A DNA stretch of 44,664 nucleotides, from the NCBI GenBank assembly GCA_944382785.1, contig CALWNO010000020.1, forward strand, positions 1-44,664, written 5' to 3'. The notes beneath the pieces were generated by a model. It was not told the origin of the DNA. It made no database searches and worked only from the letters and a program-made list of their open reading frames with translations. Both the position numbers and the translations under genes were made by a program. How positions within the stretch are numbered: the first letter of the stretch is position 1; every line of letters begins with the position of its first letter. This document shows, one piece after another, positions 32,755 through 40,581 of this stretch. Origin of the DNA: an uncultured Gemmiger sp. (GTDB lineage Bacteria > Bacillota > Clostridia > Oscillospirales > Ruminococcaceae).

Positions 32755-34728
32755 ATGAACCGTGTGGAAGCACTGGAGGAATACCAGCACGCGCTCAAAC
32801 GTGCACAGCGTGACTATCGGGAAAAGATGGCGGCAGGGCAGTATCCGTATCTGCCGGTACTGGATGATATCCTGCAGAACGCCAATGTGGAAAATCAGCT
32901 TCCCATCGGTATTGTGGAAGTTCCGCTGGATCTGGTGGTGGGCACCAAGACGGCGGGACGTACGGCGGCTTTTGCCTCCAATTTTTTACCGCTGCTCAAT
33001 CCCAAGACGGAGTTTGCTGCCAAGTGGGTTGCCCTGTGCATGGCCCATGTGGAGGAAGGCATCCGTGATCCTATCCGCTGTTTTGAATATCTGGGGCGGT
33101 TCTATGTACAGGAAGGCAACAAGCGGGTCAGCGTGCTGAAATATTTCGGGGCGGATTCCATCTCCGCCAATGTGACCCGGATCATGCCCCAGTACAGCGA
33201 TAATCCGCAGATCCGCCAGTATTATGAGTTTGTAGACTTTTATCCCATCTGCGGCATGTACACCCTGACCTTTACCCAGGAAGGCAGCTATGCCCGTCTG
33301 CAGAAGGCCCTGGGCAAAGCCCCCGGGGAAAAATGGACTGCCGAAGACCGGGCCGACATCCTTTCCCTGTACAACTGGACCAAAAAGGCCTACTATGCCA
33401 AGGGCGGCGAGTCCATGCGCCCCACGGTGGGGGATGTGCTGTTGCTGCTCATCCGCCTGTATAAGGTGGAGGATCTGAAACAGCGCACCCCGGCGGAGCT
33501 GGCCAAGGCCATTGAGGCGGTGTGGCCGGACGTGCTGGCCATCCAGAACCCCCAGCCGGTCAAACTGAGCACCCAGCCGGCCCAGCCGGAGCCGACCGCG
33601 CCCAAGCTGCTGGACCGGATTCTGCCGGGAATCCGCACCAACACCCCGCCCACCCACCTGAGGGTCGCCTTTGTCAATGAGCGCACCCCCGAAACCAGCA
33701 CCTGGACCAGCCAGCATGAGTTTGGTCGCTGCCAGCTGGACCAGGTCTTTGCGGGCCAGGTGGAAACGGTGGCCTACCATGGGGCCGTTGCGGGAGAAAA
33801 TGCCGATGAACTGGTGGAGCAGGCCATTGCCGAAGGTGCCGATATTGTGTTTACCACCAGCCCCAAACTGGTGGGGGCCTCTCTGCGTGCCGCTCTCAAG
33901 CATCCGGAGGTGCGCATCCTGAACTGCTCGGTGGATATGCCGTACACCAGCATCCGCACCTATTATACCCGGGTGTATGAGGCCAAGTTCATCAGCGGCG
34001 CCATTGCCGGTGCCATGAGCCGCAGCGACCGCATCGGGTATGTGGCCGATTACCCCAGCTTCGGGACCCCGGCCAACATCAACGCCTTCGCCCTGGGGGC
34101 CCGGATGGTCAATCCCCGGGTCCGCATCGATCTGCAGTGGACCTGCCTGCCCGGTGACCCCATGCAGGAGTTTGCCGCCAAGGGCATCAACATCATCTCC
34201 GGCCGGGATAACCCGGCCCCCGGCCGTCCCCAGCGGGAGTTCGGCATCTTCATGATCCGACCCGGCGGACGGCTGGAAGACCTGGCCTCGCCCTTCTGGC
34301 ATTGGGGTCAGTTTTATGAAAATGTGATCCGCAGCGTACTCAACGGGAGCTGGGCCAAGGATGCCGCCGACGGCACTCCCCGCGCCGTGAATTACTGGTG
34401 GGGCATGAACAGCGGCGTCATGGACGTGCTGTTCAGCCGGGAACTGCCCCACGATGTGCGCCATCTGGCCGGAATTCTGCGCCAGGGCATTATTGCGGGC
34501 GGCATCGATCCCTTTGCCTGCCACATTGTGGCCCAGGATGGTACCCTGATGAATGAAGGCCATTCCGGCTTTGCCCCTGAGCAGATCCTGCACATGGACT
34601 GGCTGTGCGACGCCGTGGATGGTCAGATCCCCGAATACGACGCCCTGAAAGAAGAATCCAAACCCATGTACCGGATGCAGGGCATCCACCGGGATCAGCT
34701 GCCGGTGGACAAGGAGGCTGTGCTATGA
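32755..34728 (+). CDS. Cytoplasmic fusion of a ParB/Srx-like domain with a BMP-family (PnrA-like) domain
   Basis: A 657-residue protein with no signal peptide or lipobox. Residues about 48-145 resemble a ParB N-terminal domain: VPLDLVVG, then EEGIRDPIRCFEYLGRFYVQEGNKRVSVLKYFG, where EGNKRV replaces the usual DG-x-R box. After a linker (about 220-300), residues 300-610 form a BMP/PnrA-type periplasmic-binding-protein fold (LRVAFVNERTPETSTWTSQHE, then GYVADYPSFGTPANINAFALGARMVNP). Normal BMP proteins are secreted nucleoside-binding lipoproteins, so a cytosolic copy suggests ligand sensing. The ATG at 32755 has a weak GGGGGC site. It overlaps the phosphoesterase gene by four bases. Confidence 0.72.
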   Translation: MNRVEALEEYQHALKRAQRDYREKMAAGQYPYLPVLDDILQNANVENQLPIGIVEVPLDLVVGTKTAGRTAAFASNFLPLLNPKTEFAAKWVALCMAHVEEGIRDPIRCFEYLGRFYVQEGNKRVSVLKYFGADSISANVTRIMPQYSDNPQIRQYYEFVDFYPICGMYTLTFTQEGSYARLQKALGKAPGEKWTAEDRADILSLYNWTKKAYYAKGGESMRPTVGDVLLLLIRLYKVEDLKQRTPAELAKAIEAVWPDVLAIQNPQPVKLSTQPAQPEPTAPKLLDRILPGIRTNTPPTHLRVAFVNERTPETSTWTSQHEFGRCQLDQVFAGQVETVAYHGAVAGENADELVEQAIAEGADIVFTTSPKLVGASLRAALKHPEVRILNCSVDMPYTSIRTYYTRVYEAKFISGAIAGAMSRSDRIGYVADYPSFGTPANINAFALGARMVNPRVRIDLQWTCLPGDPMQEFAAKGINIISGRDNPAPGRPQREFGIFMIRPGGRLEDLASPFWHWGQFYENVIRSVLNGSWAKDAADGTPRAVNYWWGMNSGVMDVLFSRELPHDVRHLAGILRQGIIAGGIDPFACHIVAQDGTLMNEGHSGFAPEQILHMDWLCDAVDGQIPEYDALKEESKPMYRMQGIHRDQLPVDKEAVL

Positions 34729-35384
34729 GGCTTCTGGCCGTTGCGGATGAGGAATCCAAGTATCTCTGGGACTATTATGAGCCGGAAAAACTGCGCGGTT
34801 ACGACCTGATCATCGGCTGTGGTGACCTGAATTACCGTTATCTGGATTTTCTGGCCACTGTGGCGCCGGTGCCGGTGGTGTATGTCCACGGCAACCATGA
34901 CGAAGGGTATGACCAGCGTCCCCCCACGGGAGCGGTGTGCATCGACGACGATGTATTCTGCTACAAAGGGTATCGTTTTCTGGGCTTGGGAGGCAGCTGC
35001 CGGTACCGTGCCGGTGCCTGGCAGTTTACCGAAGCGGAAATGCGCCGCCGTATCCGCCATGTCCGGGGCAAAATTGCCCGGGCCGGCGGGGTGGACGTGC
35101 TGGTGGCCCATGCGCCGCTGCATGGATATGGAGATATGAACGACCTGGCCCACCGTGGGTTTACGGTCTTTCGGGAAATTTTGGATACCTACAAACCCGA
35201 CGTGATGCTTCACGGTCATGTACACCTGACCTATGGAGCCAACATGGAGCGGGAACATCAATACGGCCAGACGCGTATTATCAATGCGTTTGAACGCTTT
35301 ACCATCGAGTTGCCGGACCGTCCGGACCGTCCGGTGCACCAGGGACTGTTGGCCCGCTGGCGCAATTTGGGCAGCAACCGATAA
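34725..35384 (+). CDS. Calcineurin-like metallophosphoesterase
   Basis: A 219-residue cytoplasmic phosphoesterase. Metal-site motifs are visible in order: Asp8 in AVADEES (the usual D-x-H His is Glu here), GCGD (Asp34), GNHDE (Asn57-His58), VAHAPLHGYGD and MLHGHVH. AAGGAGG precedes the ATG at 34725, which overlaps the stop of the BMP fusion (ATGA). The tight coupling suggests the enzyme acts on, or is controlled by, whatever the BMP domain binds; that is inference. gpsA follows 42 bases later. Confidence 0.86.
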   Translation: MRLLAVADEESKYLWDYYEPEKLRGYDLIIGCGDLNYRYLDFLATVAPVPVVYVHGNHDEGYDQRPPTGAVCIDDDVFCYKGYRFLGLGGSCRYRAGAWQFTEAEMRRRIRHVRGKIARAGGVDVLVAHAPLHGYGDMNDLAHRGFTVFREILDTYKPDVMLHGHVHLTYGANMEREHQYGQTRIINAFERFTIELPDRPDRPVHQGLLARWRNLGSNR

Positions 35385-35426
35385 CGAGAAACAGGCGGGG
35401 CATCCCGACCGGAAAGAGGCTATAGT

Positions 35427-36434
35427 ATGAAACAGAAGATTGGTGTTTTGGGGGCTGGTACCTGGGGTACGGCTCTGGCACGTCTGCTGGCCGTGAACGG
35501 TCATGACGTGACCATGTGGAGCGCCCTGCCGGAAGAATTGAAGAGCATGGCCACCACCCACCGGCATCCCAACCTGCCCGGTATGGAACTGCCTTCCACC
35601 ATGCATTACACCGCCGATGTGGCCGAAATTTGTGAGGACCGGGACCTTCTGGTCTTTGCGGTGCCCTCTCCTTTTGTCCGTTCCACCGCCAAAAAGGCGG
35701 CCAAGTATGTCCGGGACGGTCAGGTCATTGTGGAAGTGGCCAAGGGCATTGAGGAAAAGACCCTGATGACCATGTCTGAAATCATCGAGGATGAACTGGC
35801 CAAGGTGCCCGGCCACGAAAACTGCAGGGTGGTGGCCTTGTCCGGCCCCACCCACGCGGAGGAGGTGGCCCGGGACCTGCCCACCGTCATTGTGGCGGCC
35901 AGTGAGGACGAAGCCGCGGCCCGGCAGGTGCAGAACACCTTCACCAACCCCAATTTCCGGGTTTACACCAACAGCGACCGCCGGGGTGTGGAGCTGGGCG
36001 GTGCCATCAAGAACGTTATTGCGCTGGCTGTGGGCGTGGCCCTGGGGCTTGGCTACGGCGACAACGCCAAAGCGGCCCTGATCACCCGCGGCAACGCCGA
36101 AATGGCCCGCCTGGGTGTGGCCATGGGCTGCCAGGCCTCCACCTTTGCGGGACTTTCCGGCATGGGGGACCTGATCGTCACCTGCACCAGCATGCACAGC
36201 CGCAACCTGCACGCCGGTATGCTCATGGGCCGGGGCATGGATGCCGAGACGGCCAAGAAGGAAGTGGGCCAGGTGGTGGAGGGCATCAACGCTCTGCCGG
36301 CCGCCCGCAAGCTGGCCAAGAAGTACAAGGTGGAAATGCCCATCGTGGATGTGGTGGCCAACATCCTGTCCGGCCACCTGGAAGCCCGCAACGCTGTGGC
36401 CTCCCTCATGGGCCGGGACCTGAAAAAAGAATAA
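35427..36434 (+). CDS. gpsA: Glycerol-3-phosphate dehydrogenase [NAD(P)+]
   Basis: Reduces dihydroxyacetone phosphate to sn-glycerol-3-phosphate for phospholipid synthesis. The 335-residue protein has the dinucleotide loop GVLGAGTWGTALARLLA (6-22), LSGPTHAEEVA, the catalytic Lys in VELGGAIKNVIALAVG, and the GLSGMGDLIVTCTS segment. GAAAGAGGC precedes the ATG. Probably the last gene of the transcript started at the BMP fusion. Confidence 0.97.
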   Translation: MKQKIGVLGAGTWGTALARLLAVNGHDVTMWSALPEELKSMATTHRHPNLPGMELPSTMHYTADVAEICEDRDLLVFAVPSPFVRSTAKKAAKYVRDGQVIVEVAKGIEEKTLMTMSEIIEDELAKVPGHENCRVVALSGPTHAEEVARDLPTVIVAASEDEAAARQVQNTFTNPNFRVYTNSDRRGVELGGAIKNVIALAVGVALGLGYGDNAKAALITRGNAEMARLGVAMGCQASTFAGLSGMGDLIVTCTSMHSRNLHAGMLMGRGMDAETAKKEVGQVVEGINALPAARKLAKKYKVEMPIVDVVANILSGHLEARNAVASLMGRDLKKE

Positions 36435-36474
36435 AACGAGCGGATGCACGGCTTTCCCGCCTGCAACGCAAAGG

Positions 36475-36511
36475 AAAAACCGCCCTGCCGTTTCCCGGCA
36501 GAGCGGTTTTT
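36475..36511. terminator. Bidirectional terminator between gpsA and the MoxR gene
   Basis: AAAAACCGC (36475-36483) pairs with GCGGTTTTT (36503-36511), with an inner CTGCCG/CGGCAG stem. Confidence 0.88.
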
Positions 36512-36531
36512 CTCATTCTTGTGGAAAACTT

Positions 36532-38064
36532 TCAGAACGCCAGGCTGCCCTCACTGCGGCGCAGGTCGTTGCGTTCCAGTTCAGCCAGCAGGGCGTCCTG
36601 TTTCTGGTTCAGCAGCAGACTCTGGCTGTACTGGGTGAACCGTTCGCACTCGTTCTCGGCCAGGAAGGCGGCGGAATCCGGCCCCAGGGCCAGCTCGTTC
36701 ACAAAGACCACCATCTCCTGGGTGTCGGGGAAAGCACGCTCCATAAAGTCGAAGGCGGATTCCAGGGCATCCCCGGCCACAGCCACCGCCTCTTCCCGGC
36801 GGCGTACCTGGGCATTGAACCCGGCCCGCACCGTGTCAAAGGCTTCGTCGTTGTCCATGGCGGGGTCCAGCTTTTTGCTCCAGCTGCGCATCAGGGCGGC
36901 GGCCCGGGTGTGAGCGGCGATCTGGGCGGCACTCAGGCGTCCGGAGGCCTTGCCGGCCTCCAGCTGGCTCTCGTAGTCGTCGCACTGCGCCGCAAACAGA
37001 GCAGCCGGGTCGATGACATCGTCGGTCAGGGCACGCTTGAAGGTGCGCAGCTGCTGGTAGCAGGCGTCGGTGGCCTCGTCGGTCTGGCGGGCTTTGGCAA
37101 AGCGGGTGTTCAGACCGGCCAGCAGCAGGCTGACAAGACTCATCCGCTCATCAAAGGCAGCGTTGAGGGCACGGTCCAGCACCGCGTCAAAGGGCTTGCC
37201 CTGCAGGATATCCTCCACACCGTAGTCGGCGCGGTATTTCTGGTACAAAGCCCAGTAGGCGGCAAAGTCCCGGGCTACCTCCGGGTGGCGCAGATACTGC
37301 CCGATGACCTCCTCGTCTGCGGGCAGCTGCAGAGCCCCGGCGGCCTGGAGATAGGCGGACAGATCCTCCCAGCCCCGGGCGGTGACGAACTTGGGACCGT
37401 CCACGTCGTTTTCGATCTTGTAGAAATGCTGGGGGCGCAGTTCCAGATAGGCGGTGACGGCGGGGTGCAGGCGGTGGGCCCGGGCGTACTCCTGCCAGAC
37501 CGAAAGCTCCGGTTCAATGTCAATGCGGCGCACCCGGTCCAGGGTGACCAGGTCAAAGTCCCGGACGCTCTTGTTGTATTCCGGCGGGTTGCCGGCGGCC
37601 ACAATGACCCATCCGGCGGGTACCGGCTGATTGCCGAAGGTCTTGCCCTGCAAAAACTGCAGCATGGTGGGGGCCAGGGTCTCGGACACACAGTTGATCT
37701 CGTCGATGAACAGAATGCCGTTTTTCAGCCCGGTCTGTTCCATCTTTTCGTAGCAGCTGGCGATGATCTCGCTCATGGTATACTCGGTCACACTGCGGTC
37801 CACCCCGGCGTAGTGCCGGTGCCGGATGAAGGGCAGGCCCACGGCACTCTGGCGGGTGTGGTGGGTGATGGTGTAGGCCACCAGGGCAATGCCGCAGTCC
37901 TGGGCGATCTGCTCCATGATCTGGGTCTTGCCGATACCCGGAGGGCCCATGAGTAGAATGGGCCGCTGGCGTACCGGCGGAATCAGCGGGGTGCCGGTGT
38001 CGTCGGTAGCCAGATAAGCCCGGACGGTGTTTTCAATTTCCTGCTTGGCGCGTTTGATGTCCAT
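36532..38064 (-). CDS. MoxR-like AAA+ ATPase
   Basis: A 510-residue AAA+ ATPase of the MoxR/RavA branch. Walker A is GPPGIGKT (40-47), Walker B is ILFIDE (117-122) and the sensor-1 Asn is in AAGNP (159). VRDFDLVTLDRVRRIDIEP carries the arginine-finger region. A C-terminal helical half of about 270 residues has no motif I recognise. GGAAGGAG precedes the ATG. MoxR proteins usually act as chaperones with a VWA partner, and here that partner is directly upstream (25 bases). Third gene of the LRR-VWA-MoxR operon. Its target is unknown. Confidence 0.9.
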   Translation of the reverse strand: MDIKRAKQEIENTVRAYLATDDTGTPLIPPVRQRPILLMGPPGIGKTQIMEQIAQDCGIALVAYTITHHTRQSAVGLPFIRHRHYAGVDRSVTEYTMSEIIASCYEKMEQTGLKNGILFIDEINCVSETLAPTMLQFLQGKTFGNQPVPAGWVIVAAGNPPEYNKSVRDFDLVTLDRVRRIDIEPELSVWQEYARAHRLHPAVTAYLELRPQHFYKIENDVDGPKFVTARGWEDLSAYLQAAGALQLPADEEVIGQYLRHPEVARDFAAYWALYQKYRADYGVEDILQGKPFDAVLDRALNAAFDERMSLVSLLLAGLNTRFAKARQTDEATDACYQQLRTFKRALTDDVIDPAALFAAQCDDYESQLEAGKASGRLSAAQIAAHTRAAALMRSWSKKLDPAMDNDEAFDTVRAGFNAQVRRREEAVAVAGDALESAFDFMERAFPDTQEMVVFVNELALGPDSAAFLAENECERFTQYSQSLLLNQKQDALLAELERNDLRRSEGSLAF

Positions 38065-38089
38065 GATTGGGTAACTCCTTCCCGAATGC

Positions 38090-39463
38090 TTACAGCTGGG
38101 GCAGTTCGTCGGGGTCCCACTCCTGCCAGTCCAGGGTGGGGGTCTTTTCCTTCTGTTGGGGCATGAATTCTTCCGGAGCCAGGATCAGCCGGATGGCCCA
38201 GGGCGGTACTTCCGGAGGCGGACTTCCGTCCTCCAGAAAGAGAAAGGCGGTCTGGTAGGCGGGCGGCCGTGCCGGGAAGGTCCCCTTGCCGTCGGTGAAG
38301 TACAGGACCCCCTGCAGATCCCGCAGACGCCCTTCTTTTTGCAGTTCGTCAATGCGGGCAAAGGCGGGGCGGAAATCGGTGCCGCCGCCCCCGTTCAGAG
38401 TCAGGGAGGCGGCGTACCGTTCCAGCGTCTCGGTGTCCTTCAGAAAGGTGATATCCCGCACGGCGTCGTCGCACTGCATCACCACAATGTTGCACTTGCA
38501 GAAAAAGCTGCCGGAGGTTTTCAGCAGACCGAAGGTCTCCCGCAAAAAGGCTTTGACCAGCTCTCCGGCGGTGGATTCGCTGGTGTCGATGACGATGACC
38601 AGGTCCCGGATCTTTTTGCTTTCCCGGGTCTCCAGGGGTTCGATCAGGGGCATGTTGCCGTAGGTGGTCAGTCCGTAGGTGTAGTATCCCAGGTCGAACT
38701 CATCCAGATCCAGCCGGGGTTCCTCCCGCAGTACGGCGAACCGGCGCAGGAAGTCTTTATACAAGCGGCGGCTGCGCCCGGCTTCCACCTGGGCGGCCAG
38801 GCTCTGGGCCCCGGCGGCTTCTCCTGCCTGGCGCCCGGCCTGCTGCATGCTCAGCTGGGTCTCCCGTCCCAGCTGCTCCCACTGGCGGCCCATCATCTGG
38901 GCAGCGGGGGAATCCGGGTCGGTGGGCCAAAGACGGTGGCTGTCGCAGTAAAATTCCTGCTGCAGCCTGTCCAGATCTTCAGCGCTGCGCTGAGACAAAA
39001 AACGGTAGATGGGCCCGGCGGCCACAAATTTGGCCTGTTCCTTGAGTTCGGCGTAGGTCTTTTGCCGCAGCCAGCTCACCGGGCGGGCGAGAGCTTCTAC
39101 CCCCAGCGTGTCCAGGGTGTGTTCCACCGCAATGTCGCAGGCCAGTCCCCACAGGGCCGGGTCCCGGCCTTCCCGCAGCCAGGGATGGCGGAAGATGCAG
39201 TGCAGCACGCTGTGCAGATAGGCCCGGGCCAGATATTTTCGGTTTTTGCGGTAGAGGCGCAGCACCCAGGCGGGGCCGTAGCACAGGGCCGCCCCGTTGG
39301 TGGCGGGTCCGCGTTCGGGCTCCGGGTCGGGGGTCAGGGTCAGAGCCCCCAGGGCGGCATTGAGATAGCGAAGCTGGATATACAGCTCGCTGCGGGTCAG
39401 TTCCATGGCGCGCCGTGCCATGGTAGCTTCCCACTCGGCTTGTGTCTGTACATGCTGCGGCAT
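38090..39463 (-). CDS. VWA-like protein with degenerate metallopeptidase domain (DUF2201-type)
   Basis: A 457-residue cytoplasmic protein. Residues about 15-130 match the putative metallopeptidase domain found fused to VWA in bacteria, with His84 and His88 in LHSVLHCIFRHP. The catalytic Glu of an HExxH motif is Ser here, so peptidase activity is doubtful. The C-terminal half is a VWA-type domain with a complete metal-ion site: DTSES (293-297), Thr362 in GGTDF and the Asp in YFTDG (388-392). AAAAGGAGGG precedes the ATG. It is encoded between the LRR and MoxR genes and is the expected MoxR partner. Confidence 0.85.
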   Translation of the reverse strand: MPQHVQTQAEWEATMARRAMELTRSELYIQLRYLNAALGALTLTPDPEPERGPATNGAALCYGPAWVLRLYRKNRKYLARAYLHSVLHCIFRHPWLREGRDPALWGLACDIAVEHTLDTLGVEALARPVSWLRQKTYAELKEQAKFVAAGPIYRFLSQRSAEDLDRLQQEFYCDSHRLWPTDPDSPAAQMMGRQWEQLGRETQLSMQQAGRQAGEAAGAQSLAAQVEAGRSRRLYKDFLRRFAVLREEPRLDLDEFDLGYYTYGLTTYGNMPLIEPLETRESKKIRDLVIVIDTSESTAGELVKAFLRETFGLLKTSGSFFCKCNIVVMQCDDAVRDITFLKDTETLERYAASLTLNGGGGTDFRPAFARIDELQKEGRLRDLQGVLYFTDGKGTFPARPPAYQTAFLFLEDGSPPPEVPPWAIRLILAPEEFMPQQKEKTPTLDWQEWDPDELPQL

Positions 39464-39503
39464 GGCCCTGCCCTCCTTTTATACAAATTCCGGCTGCTGC
39501 CGG

Positions 39504-40451
39504 TTACAGATCATCAAAATCATAGGTTTTCTTGCCTTTGCGGTTCCCGACCCCGGCCAGCAGCAGGGCGGCACCCTCGCTCCATTGTGCCTGTCCGCAG
39601 GCAAGGGCGGCCTGGCGGCGGGCGGGAGCGTCCAGCACCCCGGCCAGCGCCTGCAAAGCAGTCGGGTCCCGGTCCACCAGAACCACAGCCAGAGCGGCGT
39701 CGGCATGGGCGGCCAGATAGGCCCCGTACCGGCCCCGGGCCTCCTCATTCAGATGTACGGGAGCGCACAGTCGGTCCAGCGCCACCCGGCAGAGCCCTTC
39801 GGGAGATTCCTCCGCATCCGCCATGGCAAAGGCGGCATCGTACTCGGCAAAGGTGAGCACACCCTGGTCAAAGCACTGACGGTAGCGGTAGCCCACCCCC
39901 TCAATGCTGTGATTGAAGATGTGGGCGGGGGTGTTCTCGTCCAGATATTCGGAATATTCGGGATAGTACAACCGCGCCGGTGCCGCACCGCCCTCAAACT
40001 CCACTTCGATTCCGGCGGACACAGCGGCCAGCATCTTTTTCAGTCCGGTGGCCTCCTCCGGTGCAGCGCGCAGGGCAAAGGTGCGCAGGGCCCGGCAGTT
40101 GGTGAACAGATCGCTGCCCAGGCTTTCCACCCCGGGCCCCACCGTCAGACGCCGCAGGGCCCGGCAGTTGTAGAAAACGCCGTTGTGGATGGCCCGCACG
40201 CTGTCGGGCAGGACCACCTCCTGCACGAACTCCCCGCAGACGGGATGATCAGAAGGTTCGGCTCCCGCCGGTGTCTCCCGCTGCCCGCCCTCCGGCTCCC
40301 GCCGGGAAGAAAAGCAGTAGGGACCGATCTCCGTCACCGGCAGGCCGCCGGCGGTATCCGGCACCACAGCGCAGGGAGACTCCCCGAACAGGCGCAGCAG
40401 CCGAGCTCCGTCCGCACAGGGTTCCCACAAAAGACTGACCGAACGCTGCAT
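39504..40451 (-). CDS. BspA-type leucine-rich repeat protein
   Basis: A 315-residue protein without signal peptide. Residues about 15-130 contain BspA/LRR_5-type repeats (PVTEIGPYCFSS, VVLPDSVRAIHNGVFYNCRALRRLTVGPGVESLGSDLFTNCRAL). The rest is alpha-helical and unrecognised, with EYDAAFAMADAEESPEGLCRVALDRLCAP and a basic-acidic end (GNRKGKKTYDFDDL). AAAGGAGG precedes the ATG. First gene of the three-gene operon with VWA and MoxR; it may be the recognition or substrate component of that chaperone-like machine. BspA-type repeats are usually surface-exposed, so a cytosolic version is notable. Confidence 0.75.
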   Translation of the reverse strand: MQRSVSLLWEPCADGARLLRLFGESPCAVVPDTAGGLPVTEIGPYCFSSRREPEGGQRETPAGAEPSDHPVCGEFVQEVVLPDSVRAIHNGVFYNCRALRRLTVGPGVESLGSDLFTNCRALRTFALRAAPEEATGLKKMLAAVSAGIEVEFEGGAAPARLYYPEYSEYLDENTPAHIFNHSIEGVGYRYRQCFDQGVLTFAEYDAAFAMADAEESPEGLCRVALDRLCAPVHLNEEARGRYGAYLAAHADAALAVVLVDRDPTALQALAGVLDAPARRQAALACGQAQWSEGAALLLAGVGNRKGKKTYDFDDL

Positions 40452-40484
40452 GCTGCCGCCTCCTTTCTGTTTTAGGTCCGGGTC

Positions 40485-40513
40485 TTTACAACAGGGCTAT
40501 TATATCATAAAAT
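40485..40513 (+). promoter_or_regulatory. Promoter of the MATE transporter gene
   Basis: TTTACA, a 17-base spacer and TAAAAT. It overlaps the divergent promoter of the LRR operon. Confidence 0.55.
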
Positions 40514-40527
40514 GTTGGGACGGGAAA
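40499..40527 (-). promoter_or_regulatory. Promoter of the LRR-VWA-MoxR operon
   Basis: On the minus strand TTTCCC, a 17-base spacer and TATAAT (40504-40499) preceded by TGA (extended -10). It overlaps the MATE promoter on the other strand, so the two cannot easily fire together. Confidence 0.55.
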
Positions 40528-40581
40528 TACAAATCCCATGGTGTATGAAATGGAGAAAGTTTGGGGAGGTTGCAAGGTTTT

